From: Hyphomicrobium sp.
GTDB taxonomy: Bacteria > Pseudomonadota > Alphaproteobacteria > Rhizobiales > Hyphomicrobiaceae
Direction: 5' to 3'
Assembly: GCA_003987725.1 (NCBI GenBank)
Contig: RXJH01000006.1
Coordinates: 62,001 to 126,000, forward strand
Length of the DNA stretch: 64,000 bases
The translations under genes and the position numbers were made by a program. Every line of letters begins with the position of its first letter. Position 1 is the first letter of the stretch. Below the pieces are notes generated by a model that was not told where the DNA came from, did not search any database, and was given only the letters and a program-made list of their open reading frames with translations. Of the stretch, positions 1 to 9,433 are shown piece by piece.

Positions 1-1227
1 CACAAGCGGCCCCATGGGATCGGCCCAAAGGTCCGGAACCCACACGCTGGCCGCCGAAAGATATCCAGCCGTCACCACGATCATCGCGCGCAACGCCAGG
101 GGCGCGGTAGCGCGTATGGAGACGAGGAAAGCCAGGCTAAGGTCGAGGATACTTCCGCCAACCACGAAAGCGTCGGCCAGACCTGCGGGGATTCCGGCGC
201 CGGTGAGCAGCCCGGCTGCGCGGTCATGGCTCGCGAAGCCGACGACGCCCGAGACCGCCCAGAACGCCGCCAACGTGGCGAGCATCGTGGGTTTGAGGAA
301 ATACAAGTGCGCGAACCATCGCTCTTGCACACCGCTAGGCCAGCTCGAAAGCGTTTCGACCAGACCGCGCGGCGAGAGGCTGAGGCGCGAGTTCGCCGCG
401 TCGCTGTCCCCGGTCACGCCGCCGGCAAGCTGGCGCATTGCGGCCGTGCGCATCGGGCTTCGCCACCCTAGCCACGCGAGTCCATCGGCAACCATCGCCA
501 CCGCCGCCGCTACCCATGTGGGCGCGGCGATCACGCGCGCGTCCGGCAAGCCGAGCCATGATCGGAAAGCACGCAGGATGTCGCCGAGACTGGTCCTTTC
601 TGCAGAAACCAGATCGCACGTGAATCTGGCCGTCGGCACCACGAGCGCGCGAACCACGGCCAGGGCGACATCGTCCACCGAAATGACTTGGACGATAGCG
701 TCCGGCCTTATGGCCGGGATGGCGAAAGGAAACGCCGAAAGGCCCCGCAACAGGGCGCTTCCGCCGTAGGCTGCCGGCGCCAACACCAGGCCGGGCCGGA
801 GAATGATCCAGTCGAGGTTCGTGGCCCGGAGCGCTGCTTCGGCCTCGTGCTTCGTGTACTGGAAACGTCCTTCGCCGCGTTCGACGCCGACCGCCGAGAT
901 GTGCACGAACCGGCGGACGCCGTGCTGCTCGCAAGCGCGGGCCAATTCGGTCACGGCCCGGACGTGAACCCCTCGAAGGTCGTCGCGCGGGCTGTCCTGG
1001 AGTGCGCCCGCGCAGTTGACCACTGCGTCGATGCTGCCCAGGAGCGCCGCCCATCGGTCGGCGTTCATGTCACGCAGGTCGGCGTCCACCCAGCGAGCCT
1101 TTGGAAACCGGCGCCGCGCGACGCTGGTCTCACGGCCAAGGCCGACGACCTCGTGGCCTTCACCGAGGAGGCGAGCGGTTACGTAGCCGCCCACCAGTCC
1201 GTAGGCCCCAATCACCAAGATGCGCAT
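1..1227 (-). CDS. SDR-family NAD(P)-binding protein with C-terminal DoxX-like membrane domain (partial)
   Basis: The minus-strand frame opens at an ATG (1225-1227) and is still open at the left edge, so 409 codons are present and the C-terminus is missing. It starts MRILVIGAYGLVGG, the G-x-x-G-x-x-G dinucleotide loop of atypical SDR/NmrA proteins. NCAGA follows at residues 71-75, and a K-H-E-A-E stretch near 126-130 sits where such proteins carry S-K-x-x-x-E. After about residue 300 the protein becomes hydrophobic, with roughly three membrane spans, matching the DoxX-like domain known to be fused to this class of SDR. Substrate unknown; probably an inner-membrane-anchored oxidoreductase or sugar-nucleotide-epimerase relative. 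The architecture is well supported, the function is not. Confidence 0.85.
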   Translation of the reverse strand, partial: MRILVIGAYGLVGGYVTARLLGEGHEVVGLGRETSVARRRFPKARWVDADLRDMNADRWAALLGSIDAVVNCAGALQDSPRDDLRGVHVRAVTELARACEQHGVRRFVHISAVGVERGEGRFQYTKHEAEAALRATNLDWIILRPGLVLAPAAYGGSALLRGLSAFPFAIPAIRPDAIVQVISVDDVALAVVRALVVPTARFTCDLVSAERTSLGDILRAFRSWLGLPDARVIAAPTWVAAAVAMVADGLAWLGWRSPMRTAAMRQLAGGVTGDSDAANSRLSLSPRGLVETLSSWPSGVQERWFAHLYFLKPTMLATLAAFWAVSGVVGFASHDRAAGLLTGAGIPAGLADAFVVGGSILDLSLAFLVSIRATAPLALRAMIVVTAGYLSAASVWVPDLWADPMGPLV

Positions 1228-1468
1228 GGACTACTGCATAGCCTCAGCGGCTTTGATCTGAAAACAAATCCGCTTCAACATTGCGAAGTATCCGCAGTCG
1301 CATGCCGTGAAGGTCGACCCCGCCTCTCGTTTTGACATCGGCCTTATCAATTGCGCTACGAGACTGCTGGCCGGCGCAGCCGGCGCCTGTCATCCATGGC
1401 ATCGAATAGAAGAGGCCACGCGCCGTAAGCTGCGATCCGTCGATTTGGGGGCAAGTGTTTGAAAGCAA

Positions 1469-1544
1469 TGGTGCCGCTTGCGTGACTCGAACACGCGACC
1501 CCGTCATTACGAATGACGTGCTCTACCGGCTGAGCTAAAGCGGC
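1469..1544 (-). tRNA. tRNA-Thr (anticodon CGT)
   Basis: The reverse complement folds as a full cloverleaf. The acceptor arm GCCGCTT pairs with AAGCGGC, the D-arm reads TAGCTCAGCCGGTAGAGCA, the anticodon arm is CGTCA-TTCGTAA-TGACG with CGT at the anticodon, and the T-loop is TTCGAGT. The CCA end is encoded. The anticodon reads the threonine codon ACG. It is a single gene with no second tRNA beside it. Confidence 0.96.
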
Positions 1545-2146
1545 CCAAATCGACAAAGCCGGTTGCTGCTTGCCGATCGTCGTGCGCGAAAATATTTCAG
1601 GCACGCTCCAAGCACAGAATGCGCCGTGGTCCTGGTTCGCTGGTCCCGCTGGACCGGAAAACCTCGGAAGGCGGCGCATCGCGCTTCGAGTCCGAGCGTC
1701 CTAGCGCACCCATCCCGACATCGCAAGATGCAAACCGTATCGCCGGGGTCCGGAGCGCCTCAGCCAGCTAATCTGCTGTTCTGAAAGCCTGTTGTTGCGT
1801 CGTTCGAGGCAAAAAAGCCGCACGGAGAACCGCCAGGGCTATTGGCCCGGCTGCGCGAGCGGCCCCGGGTCCATGCGCTGTCCAAGCGTCGCTACGGAGT
1901 TGACGACGGCGATGGCGCCCTGTGCCTCAGCCGGTCATCGAACATCTCGGCATGCTAAGTGCTCGGCGCGATTGTTGCCGTTTGCACGCGCCTCGCCCGC
2001 TCAACGACGCGTTTTTAAATGCCTCTCTCGTTGCAGCTCCAACGATGCACAGAAATGTTGCGAGCGCGTCCCGGTTTAAGTTGTACGCTGACCAATCGCG
2101 AGGCACCCCTAACGCAAGTAGATATTGGCGTGAGGGATGTCTAGTC
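1545..2146. other. 602-bp gene-free stretch
   Basis: Between the 5' end of tRNA-Thr and the outer-membrane protein gene I see no credible coding frame: the open frames lack ribosome-binding sites and resemble no family. I recognise no RNA gene or terminator. It may hold promoters for the tRNA (minus) and the porin-like gene (plus), but I cannot place them. Confidence 0.5.
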
Positions 2147-2875
2147 ATGGTGAAAGTTTTAGGAATTGCAGCAGTCGCAGTTATTTTAAGCGCCGGAACC
2201 GCAGTTGCCGACCCTGGCGAATTCAACGGCTTCTACATTGGCGGGATCGCAAGTGCGGTGTTCGACAGTCCGACCGCCACGCTCTTCGATGACCACGTCG
2301 GCGGAGATCCTCCTCTCCATTCCGGCACGCGAGATCGCCCGACATACGGCGTGAAGGGTGGCTATAATTTCCAGTTCGACAGATATGTCGTTGGCATTGA
2401 AGGCGATTGGTCGTGGGGAACAGGCAAAAGCGAAACCGCCATTCTCGACGACGGTGGCCCGGGCATCGACAGCGCCAGCGCGAGACTTCAAAGCCTCGGA
2501 ACCGTCCGCGGACGCTTAGGCTACGCATTCTTCGATAACGCGATGGTTTTCGGCACCGCCGGCATCGGCTGGGGCAACGCCGAATTTGGCTTTAGAGACG
2601 CCGACGAAATCTCCGGAACCGCCAGATTTCACTCCAGCGATATGGGAGCGGTCTATGGCGGCGGCTTCGAGTTGCTCTTCGCGTACAACCTCGTCTTGAC
2701 CGCCGAATATCTGCATTACGACTTCGACAAGAACGTCTTCATCGCTGATGCCCCACAGCTGAATGGCGGATCGGATGTCGCGACGAAGCTCGGTCCGATC
2801 GACACGCTTCGCGTCTCGGTCAGCTATAAATTCGGCGGTGGCGAAGAGTGGGAACCACCGCCTCCGCTGAAATAG
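2147..2875 (+). CDS. outer-membrane beta-barrel protein, Omp25/RopB-like
   Basis: This 242-residue protein starts at ATG 2147, with GAGGG upstream. The frame is open further 5' but that part is neither coding-like nor signal-like. Residues 1-21 are a signal peptide ending in AVA before Asp. The mature part starts FNGFYIGG and shows alternating aromatic and polar strands with motifs such as GVKGGYNFQFDRYVVGIEGD and LGTVRGRLGYAF, typical of the eight-stranded Omp25/Omp31-like porin family of Hyphomicrobiales. The last strand ends LRVSVSYKF, the usual terminal-Phe signal, but 13 more residues rich in Gly, Glu and Pro follow, which is unusual. Structural or surface-stability role by family; specific role unknown. 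Confidence 0.88.
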   Translation: MVKVLGIAAVAVILSAGTAVADPGEFNGFYIGGIASAVFDSPTATLFDDHVGGDPPLHSGTRDRPTYGVKGGYNFQFDRYVVGIEGDWSWGTGKSETAILDDGGPGIDSASARLQSLGTVRGRLGYAFFDNAMVFGTAGIGWGNAEFGFRDADEISGTARFHSSDMGAVYGGGFELLFAYNLVLTAEYLHYDFDKNVFIADAPQLNGGSDVATKLGPIDTLRVSVSYKFGGGEEWEPPPPLK

Positions 2876-2920
2876 CACGCGCAATTCCGCGATCTCGGTC
2901 GGGCGGGGCGGCCAGCCTAG

Positions 2921-4624
2921 TTAGTTGACCGTCCGAAAATTTCGCCGCGCCACAGGCTGTTCAAGCTCTGGCTCGGCGGGATCGGTCCCGGGATCATCCG
3001 GCGCCCGAGGCGCGACGAAAACTTTCGCATCGGGCCGCGCAGCAGGCGCCCGATCCGGAGATGGCCGCTTGCTCGCCGTAGCGGCATCGTCCGCCACGGG
3101 CAGAGGACCTGCAGCACCGTTTACGGACGCTTCAGGAAAAGCCCCGTTGGGCTTAACGGTTGCGGTGACGGGTTCAGCTTCCACGACGTCGCTGTCGGAG
3201 TGCGCGAGCTTGCTCTCGATGTCATCGACGCTGCTCGCTTTCACCGGCTCGGAAGGGCCGGCTTCCGGCGTTCCCGCAACCGGCGCGATGGCGATCAGCT
3301 CATCAATCTTGTTCGCAAGAATTTCGCTGCCCTTCCCGTCCGTCGTTTCAACAGGCACACGCCACTGGAAGGCATCGAGACGGCCATCGACCGGCGATGT
3401 CGGCTCCCAATGATCGGAAATGACGCCGTCGGCCAACCACACGGGATCGCGAGCCGCGTTCATCGCCCGCGCCAGCCATTCGCGCACACGGCCCTTCTCG
3501 CCGTTTTCGCCCGCCTCGATGCGCGCCATCAGCATGGCGACGCGCTGCGTGAGACGGTCGGTCAGAAGCGGCTCGAGAGCGCGCCGCGCCTCGTCGTACA
3601 TCCGCGCTTCGGTCGCCGTCGTTGCAACGGCGATGGGGCTTTCGATCGAATGCGGATTGAGCGCCGCGAGCTGCCGCACGCGGTCGAGCCTGTCGCGCGT
3701 GCTGTCGCCGATACGAGCATGGGCATATGTCGAAGCAAGATCGGGATGCGGAGATTTCGACCACGTCTTCTGAAGAACCTTTGCGGCCTTGGCCGTATTG
3801 CCCCGCGACGCGAGAATGCGCCCTGCGACAACTGCCGCCGGGACGAGATCCGGGGCGAGCGCGTGCGCCTCGAGTGCCCAGGCAAGCGCCTTGTCCGGAG
3901 CGTCGTCTTCGGCCTCGACGGCTCTCGCCGTCAGCAAAACGGCACGCTTGCGATCGGCCGCGGCCTTCGCGATATGGCCGCTCTTCTTGGCGTGATCGAG
4001 CGTCGCCAGCGCGGCGCGCCAATCCTTCTGCTTGCACTGCTGCTCGAAGAGCGCTGTCGACGACCATCCAAGCTTCGGATTGGCTTTGAGCGCGCGCGCC
4101 GCGAATTGTCGCGCCGCTTCGCCCGCGCCTTCGCGTTGCGCTTCGAGGAACAGGCCGCGAAGCCCGAGCTGCTCTGTTTCCGGCGAGGCCAGCATGGCTT
4201 CATAGATGCGCCGTGCCGCGGCGCGATCACCCGCAAGCTCGGCCGATTGTGCCCGCAGAAGATGCGTCAATGGCTCATGCGGCAGTGTCTTCCGCGCCTG
4301 CAGGGCGTAACGCGAAGCAAGCGCGCTGTCGCCTGCGCCGATCGCAATCAGGCCGCCGGAAAGAGCATCGAGCCCCTTCTTCTCCCGTTGCCGCAATAAA
4401 CGATGGCCGATGGCAGCCGGACTATTCCAGAGCGCGCGGAAGACCGACCACAGGAACACCAGCGTCGCGACCAGCGCTGCCAGGATGACGACCGCGCGGA
4501 AAACCGATGTCTCGATATCGTAGCCCTGCCAGGCGATCTGCAGCGTTCCGGGCCGGTCCGCGAGCCACGCGAGACCGGAGGCGATAAGGGCGATCGTGAG
4601 CAGATAGACGACGAGGCGCACCAT
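2921..4624 (-). CDS. hemY: HemY-like TPR membrane protein of the heme biosynthesis cluster
   Basis: 567 residues. Two N-terminal membrane helices (about residues 4-24 and 41-66) match the HemY_N domain. Helical TPR-like repeats follow to about residue 430; they start with the family stretch ALSGGLIAIGAGDSALASRY and include PHEPLTHLLRAQSAELAGD. The last ~130 residues are a low-complexity Pro/Ala/Asp-rich tail. This proteobacterial HemY is not the Gram-positive protoporphyrinogen oxidase of the same name; its biochemical role is unsettled. It is the last gene of the minus-strand hemC-hemD-mitofilin-hemY run, 20 bp after the mitofilin-like gene, so it is probably co-transcribed. Confidence 0.9.
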   Translation of the reverse strand: MVRLVVYLLTIALIASGLAWLADRPGTLQIAWQGYDIETSVFRAVVILAALVATLVFLWSVFRALWNSPAAIGHRLLRQREKKGLDALSGGLIAIGAGDSALASRYALQARKTLPHEPLTHLLRAQSAELAGDRAAARRIYEAMLASPETEQLGLRGLFLEAQREGAGEAARQFAARALKANPKLGWSSTALFEQQCKQKDWRAALATLDHAKKSGHIAKAAADRKRAVLLTARAVEAEDDAPDKALAWALEAHALAPDLVPAAVVAGRILASRGNTAKAAKVLQKTWSKSPHPDLASTYAHARIGDSTRDRLDRVRQLAALNPHSIESPIAVATTATEARMYDEARRALEPLLTDRLTQRVAMLMARIEAGENGEKGRVREWLARAMNAARDPVWLADGVISDHWEPTSPVDGRLDAFQWRVPVETTDGKGSEILANKIDELIAIAPVAGTPEAGPSEPVKASSVDDIESKLAHSDSDVVEAEPVTATVKPNGAFPEASVNGAAGPLPVADDAATASKRPSPDRAPAARPDAKVFVAPRAPDDPGTDPAEPELEQPVARRNFRTVN

Positions 4625-4644
4625 GACGCAAACCCTTTGAAGTG

Positions 4645-6354
4645 TTAAGGCGACGGCTTCGCCGTCTGCTGAGAGCCGGTCGCAATCGATGTCTTGAGTT
4701 GGGATTCGAGGTCGGCTAGCGCCTTATCGACACTGACCCGAGCCGCAACCTTGTCGAGGAAAGGTCGCGCCGCATCCTGTGCCTTCGGCGAAAGCTCTTT
4801 CGCCGCCTCGAGAACATCGGGCAACCGCCCGTCGTTCAGCGCAACCTGCATGCGCCCGACGATAGCCTCGGTGCTCTTATCGTCAGGCTTGAGATCGACG
4901 CGCCGGACGCGAACCACCGATTTGGCGCCCGCCCACAGGCGATCGACGACCGTCGCATTGTCGGGTTCGGCATCGGCGTCGATGGCGTTATCGGCGGCGG
5001 ATCTGAAATCCTTAGTGAGATCTGCGAGCGACGGCACGCCGGTCTCCTTCAAGCTCTCGAGAGCCGATAGATCGACGGTGTTGCCCGCGACTTTCTTCAC
5101 GTCCGCGAGCTGGCCCGAAAAGTTCTGTCCGCTGTCGAGCGCACGCCGCAAGTTCTGCAATTCGAGTGCGAGCACGACGCGTTGCGCACTTTCCTGCCGC
5201 GCCGCGTCGCCTTGAACGACACCCTGAACGCTCTTCTCGAGTGCAGCCGTCCGGTCGGAGAGAGGCTGAACAGCGGCCGTGATGTCCGTCGGTTTGGCCG
5301 CTGCCGTTTTCAAGCCTTCGAATGCAGCCTTGAGGCTCTGCGTTTCGTCCTGCGCGACCTTCAGATCGGCCGCAACATGATCGGTCGCTGTTTTAACCGC
5401 CGCAATTTCCGTCTCGATGCGAACGTTATCCGTCTTCAGACCGGCGACATCCTTATCGATGCGTTGGGTTCCGGCGCGCGCGGCTTCGCTGGCTTCGGCT
5501 GCCGCTTGTACACGGCCCTCGACATCCTTGGCGACGCTGACGCGCAATGCGGTGAGCTGTGTCGAAAGGCTCGTTTCGAGATCGGAAACCTTGCCGGTCA
5601 GCGCCGCGAGTTGCTCGATGCGGTTGGCATTTGGATCGTTGACGCCAGCGTCCGCAAGCGCCTTGAACTTGTCTTCGACCTTGCCGACGCGCTCGATGAG
5701 CTGCGGCGATCCGGCGTCCGATGCCGCCGACGCGAGCGCCGACTTCGTTTCCGCGACGAGCCGATTCTGACTTTCCGTGATGGCCGGAATTTTCTTCGTT
5801 TGCGTCTCGAGGTCGGAGAGGCGGAATTCGATGCTGCTCAAGTCGGGCACGGGAATAGGCGTGGTCTGCGCTTTCTCGACCGCCGCGAGACGCTGCGTGA
5901 GCGCGGCGACCACATCGTCCGACCCTCTGAACCCAAGCTGCGGAAGCCCCCATTGGTAGGCGAGGAGCGCGAGTGCGCCACCGGCGATGCCCGCCGCGAG
6001 ATGGCTGAAAAATCCGCCGCGCTTCCGGATGACGATATCCTCCTCGTCATCGTCGTCGCGCGCTGAACCGGCGCTCGCCGTCGAGGCACCGGCAGAAGCA
6101 GACGATGATCTCGCGCTATCGCTCTTCAGGAATTTAGGTGTCGAAGTGTCGGCCTTCGCTTCGCTGTCGGCAGACGTCCCCGCATAGGATCGCGCCGCTG
6201 CGGGCAAAGGCACATCGGCGCCGAGAGCCTTTGCCGCCGCTGGCGAGGCCTCACCCTTCGCGGGGGTATTTTCAATCTCGGTCGCCTTGAGGTCGAGCGT
6301 CGCATAGGGCCGCTTTCCGGCACTTGATCCTGCACTCGATTTGTCGTCTGCCAT
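4645..6354 (-). CDS. mitofilin/Mic60-like inner-membrane protein
   Basis: 569 residues from an ATG at 6354 preceded by GGAGG; an upstream in-frame ATG at 6417 lacks such a site. The disordered N-terminus (1-115) contains a run of acidic residues (DDDDEED) followed by basic IRKRGG. One membrane span lies near residues 116-138. A long Ala/Glu/Lys-rich coiled coil covers about 170-400, and a helical C-terminal domain about 410-550. This layout, and the position between hemD and hemY, match alphaproteobacterial Mic60, the ancestor of the mitochondrial cristae-junction protein, which shapes intracytoplasmic membranes and contacts the outer membrane. Assignment rests on architecture and synteny, since the sequence itself evolves fast. 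Confidence 0.83.
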   Translation of the reverse strand: MADDKSSAGSSAGKRPYATLDLKATEIENTPAKGEASPAAAKALGADVPLPAAARSYAGTSADSEAKADTSTPKFLKSDSARSSSASAGASTASAGSARDDDDEEDIVIRKRGGFFSHLAAGIAGGALALLAYQWGLPQLGFRGSDDVVAALTQRLAAVEKAQTTPIPVPDLSSIEFRLSDLETQTKKIPAITESQNRLVAETKSALASAASDAGSPQLIERVGKVEDKFKALADAGVNDPNANRIEQLAALTGKVSDLETSLSTQLTALRVSVAKDVEGRVQAAAEASEAARAGTQRIDKDVAGLKTDNVRIETEIAAVKTATDHVAADLKVAQDETQSLKAAFEGLKTAAAKPTDITAAVQPLSDRTAALEKSVQGVVQGDAARQESAQRVVLALELQNLRRALDSGQNFSGQLADVKKVAGNTVDLSALESLKETGVPSLADLTKDFRSAADNAIDADAEPDNATVVDRLWAGAKSVVRVRRVDLKPDDKSTEAIVGRMQVALNDGRLPDVLEAAKELSPKAQDAARPFLDKVAARVSVDKALADLESQLKTSIATGSQQTAKPSP

Positions 6355-6486
6355 CGAAGCTTTAGCCTCCACACGAAACTCGCGTATGCTATCTGCACCC
6401 GGTCGATAGCCGGGCATTCAGTCAAAATTTTTGTCTGTTGAGAAAGCTCTGAAGCCGGGGCATCTAACCGGCCGGTACGCGCCTTA

Positions 6487-7212
6487 TTACTCCGCTTTCG
6501 AATTTGCCGCGAGACGTTTTACGAGCGCAATCATTTCTTCGAGATTAGGATTTGAAGCGACCAGGACGTTATAGCCTTTTTCCGGCTGCCCCAAGGCCTC
6601 AGCCACCCGAGGGGAAAGACAGAGATGCGATACGCCGGAAAGTTGTACCGGCAGCGACAGATCTCCGACGAGGCGCGCCCAGGTCGCGGCCGTGCGCGGC
6701 GACATCAGTGTGACCGCGTCGATACTGCCGTTTTGAAGCGCTTCGATGACAGCAGGATTTAAACGTTCGGCAGCAACCGACCGGTAAGCCTTCACTGCCC
6801 GGACGTGGATCCCAGCGTTCGCCAGCGCCCCTGCGATATCGAAGGCAATGACATCGCCCCGAAGGTAAACCGGGCGTTCGCCGAGCTCCGCCCGCCGCGA
6901 AGCCAGAATGGGCACGAGTTCCGAGCCCGTCCCCGGACCTTCGATGACGTTCGTGAATCCGATTTCCCGGGCCGCGGCGCCGGTACCGGGCCCGACGGCA
7001 AAAAACGGCAGATCGATTGCGGACTTCAACTCGGACGTCAGCGCATTGCGGCTTGTCGCGATCAGCGCCGTGGCGTCGCGAAGGATGTCGGCGGGAATGG
7101 CATCGGGTACGATCTCGATGAGCGGCGAGAGCGTGACACGCCAGCCCAGCGCTTCAATGCGTGACTTGAGCGGCTCGGCATCGCCGAGAGGCCGCGTGAC
7201 GACGACATGCAT
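6487..7212 (-). CDS. hemD: uroporphyrinogen-III synthase
   Basis: 241 residues. Cyclises hydroxymethylbilane to uroporphyrinogen III with inversion of ring D, the branch point to heme and cobalamin. The family is poorly conserved. Visible supports are the N-terminal VVTRPLGDAEPLKSRIEALGW, the LIATSRNAL motif, AVGPGTGAAARE, and the second-lobe LMSPRTAATWARLV. Its ATG overlaps the hemC stop by one base (TGATG), so the two are translationally coupled. A 132-bp gap separates it from the mitofilin-like gene downstream. Confidence 0.95.
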   Translation of the reverse strand: MHVVVTRPLGDAEPLKSRIEALGWRVTLSPLIEIVPDAIPADILRDATALIATSRNALTSELKSAIDLPFFAVGPGTGAAAREIGFTNVIEGPGTGSELVPILASRRAELGERPVYLRGDVIAFDIAGALANAGIHVRAVKAYRSVAAERLNPAVIEALQNGSIDAVTLMSPRTAATWARLVGDLSLPVQLSGVSHLCLSPRVAEALGQPEKGYNVLVASNPNLEEMIALVKRLAANSKAE

Positions 7213-8144
7213 CAGGCGTTCGATCGAAGAAGGATGGCGGGATCTGCCTTCGTTAGAATCTCATCTGCTGCGGCAAGGCCGAGTTCTGCAGCATTCTCCG
7301 GCGGCCCGCTTCGCGAAACGTCGTAACTCCGACTGCCATCGACCGACAGGATTTGCCCGCGAAAGAGCAATTCGCCCGCGTTGATCACAGCGTAACCGGC
7401 GATGGGTGTGCGGCACGAGCCCTCCATGCGGGCAAGGAACGTGCGCTCAGCTGTTGCTGCCACAGCCGTTTCCGGATCGTTCAACGGTCTGATCAGCGCC
7501 GCCGTCGCCTCGTCGCCCTCGCGAATTTCAAGCGCGATCACGCCCTGCGCCACCGCGGGCAACATGTGCTCGATCGAAACCGGCGCCGTAATGCGATCCT
7601 GCATTCCGAGCCTCTTCAAACCCGCAACGGCAAGAAACGTCGCCTCGGCGACACCTTCCTCGAGCTTGCGCAGCCGCGTCTGCACGTTGCCGCGAAATTC
7701 AACGACCCGAAGATCCGGCCGCGCATTGAGAACCTGCGACTTCCGCCGCAACGACGACGTGCCGACAACCGCATTCAACGGAAGCGCATTGAAATCCGCA
7801 TGGCGCAACGAAATGAACGCGTCGCGCGGATCCTCGCGCGGCAAGACGGCGCCAACGGCCAGCCCGCCAGGAAGAACCGTCTGCATGTCCTTCATCGAAT
7901 GAACGCCGACATCGACCTCGTTCGCGATGAGGGCGTCTTCGATTTCTTTGGTAAAGAGACCTTTGCCACCAACATCGGCCAGCGGCCGGTCGAGCACGCG
8001 ATCGCCCGTCGTCTTGATGACGTTGACGCTTATGGCGCTCTCAGGAAGACCATGCGCGGCCATCAGGCGCGCCTTGACTTCATGCGCCTGGGCTAGTGCC
8101 AAAGGCGAGCCTCGAGTGCCGATACGAATGCGCGTCGCTTGCAA
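7212..8144 (-). CDS. hemC: hydroxymethylbilane synthase (porphobilinogen deaminase)
   Basis: 310 residues, the normal family length. Polymerises four porphobilinogens into hydroxymethylbilane in the cytosol. It starts IRIGTRGSPLALAQA, carries the catalytic Asp in VHSMKDMQT (about D86), and has the dipyrromethane-cofactor cysteine in EGSCRTP (C244). It is the first gene of the four-gene minus-strand cluster and is divergent from tsaD, with 127 bp between the two starts that should hold both promoters. Confidence 0.98.
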   Translation of the reverse strand: MQATRIRIGTRGSPLALAQAHEVKARLMAAHGLPESAISVNVIKTTGDRVLDRPLADVGGKGLFTKEIEDALIANEVDVGVHSMKDMQTVLPGGLAVGAVLPREDPRDAFISLRHADFNALPLNAVVGTSSLRRKSQVLNARPDLRVVEFRGNVQTRLRKLEEGVAEATFLAVAGLKRLGMQDRITAPVSIEHMLPAVAQGVIALEIREGDEATAALIRPLNDPETAVAATAERTFLARMEGSCRTPIAGYAVINAGELLFRGQILSVDGSRSYDVSRSGPPENAAELGLAAADEILTKADPAILLRSNA

Positions 8145-8271
8145 AAAGGTCTCTCCGGATGCTAGGCGGGCGCTCGTGTCCGTGTTCCGGTAATGAGTGC
8201 CGTTATTCGGGCGATACTAATGCTCCAAAGGCGCGCGAATTCCAACCTCGCGCCGGCAAGTTCCTGAACAT

Positions 8272-9375
8272 ATGGCTGAGCTTACCGATTTTGCGCCTAA
8301 TCCCGTGCTGGTTCTCGGCATAGAAACGAGCTGCGACGAGACCGCCGCCGCCGTCGTGGCGCGCGATGCCGCAGGCACAGGGCGCATTTTATCTAACGTC
8401 GTACTGTCCCAATTCGACAGCCACGCCCTCTATGGCGGCGTCGTCCCCGAAATCGCTGCCCGCGCCCATACCGAATGCCTCGACGTCCTCATTCGGAAAG
8501 CTCTCGAAGAGGCCGGCGTTGCCCTCGGCGATCTGTCCGCCGTTGCGGCGTCGACGGGACCGGGCCTCATCGGCGGCCTGATCGTCGGCGCGACCAGCGG
8601 CAAAGCCCTCGCGCTCGCGACGGGCATTCCCTTCCTCGCCATCAATCATCTCGAGGCCCACGCCCTGACCGCGGGCCTGACGGACGGCATCCGGCCGCCC
8701 TACCTCATGCTTCTGGTGTCGGGCGGACATACCCAATTACTCTGGGTTGAAGGCATCGGCCGCTACCGCCGGCTCGCGACAACGATCGACGATGCCCTGG
8801 GTGAAGCCTTCGACAAGACCGCAAAGTTGCTGGGCCTCCCCATGCCCGGCGGACCGGCCGTCGAACGCGCCGCCATGAACGGCAATCCGCGCCGGTTCAA
8901 CCTGCCCCGGCCGATGTTGGGCCGCGAAGACCCCCATTTCTCGTTTGCCGGCCTCAAGACCGCGGTCCGCCACGCCGCCGCTAAGATCGCCCCGCTCTCG
9001 GACCAGGATGTCGCCGACCTCTGCGCGTCGTTTCAGGCAGCCGTTTCCGACAGCGTCGCCGACAGGGTGCGTTTGGCGATACGCAGCGTCCTTCCGCTGT
9101 CGCCAGAGGGCGCCCCCCGAAACTTCGTCGCCGCTGGCGGCGTCGCCGCTAACAAAACTTTGCGAACGACGCTCATTGGAATTGCCGGAGAGTTCGGCTT
9201 CGCCTTCCGTGCGCCGCCCCTCGAACTCTGCACCGACAACGGTGCCATGATTGCCTGGGCCGGTGCGGAACGTTTGACAGCGGGCCTCGTCGATGGCCTC
9301 GACGCGCCAGTAAAGCCGCGCTGGCCGCTCGATCCTGCCGCAGCCAAAGCGGCAGGCGCGGGCGTCAAAGCCTAA
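8272..9375 (+). CDS. tsaD: tRNA N6-threonylcarbamoyladenosine transferase
   Basis: 367 residues. Transfers the threonylcarbamoyl group from TC-AMP to A37 of ANN-decoding tRNAs, working with TsaB (encoded at 45.1 kb in this window) and TsaE. The ASKHA fold is plain: [15 protein letters not shown] at the start, the metal-binding INHLEAH (H126 and H130), [10 protein letters not shown], the nucleotide-binding [13 protein letters not shown], and [12 protein letters not shown]. Divergent from hemC. Confidence 0.98.
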   Translation: MAELTDFAPNPVLVLGIETSCDETAAAVVARDAAGTGRILSNVVLSQFDSHALYGGVVPEIAARAHTECLDVLIRKALEEAGVALGDLSAVAASTGPGLIGGLIVGATSGKALALATGIPFLAINHLEAHALTAGLTDGIRPPYLMLLVSGGHTQLLWVEGIGRYRRLATTIDDALGEAFDKTAKLLGLPMPGGPAVERAAMNGNPRRFNLPRPMLGREDPHFSFAGLKTAVRHAAAKIAPLSDQDVADLCASFQAAVSDSVADRVRLAIRSVLPLSPEGAPRNFVAAGGVAANKTLRTTLIGIAGEFGFAFRAPPLELCTDNGAMIAWAGAERLTAGLVDGLDAPVKPRWPLDPAAAKAAGAGVKA

Positions 9376-9433
9376 AGGCAGCGCCGGTCGAAATGCCGTG
9401 CTAAACTAAGACGAATTCGATCTGGGGGCGCGC

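Noticed and set aside
14-769. 251-codon plus-strand frame at the left edge
   Set aside because: The opposite strand encodes a convincing SDR/DoxX protein across the same bases.
3200-4399. 399-codon plus-strand frame opposite hemY
   Set aside because: Arg/Ala-rich shadow of the HemY coding strand with no ribosome-binding site or family features.
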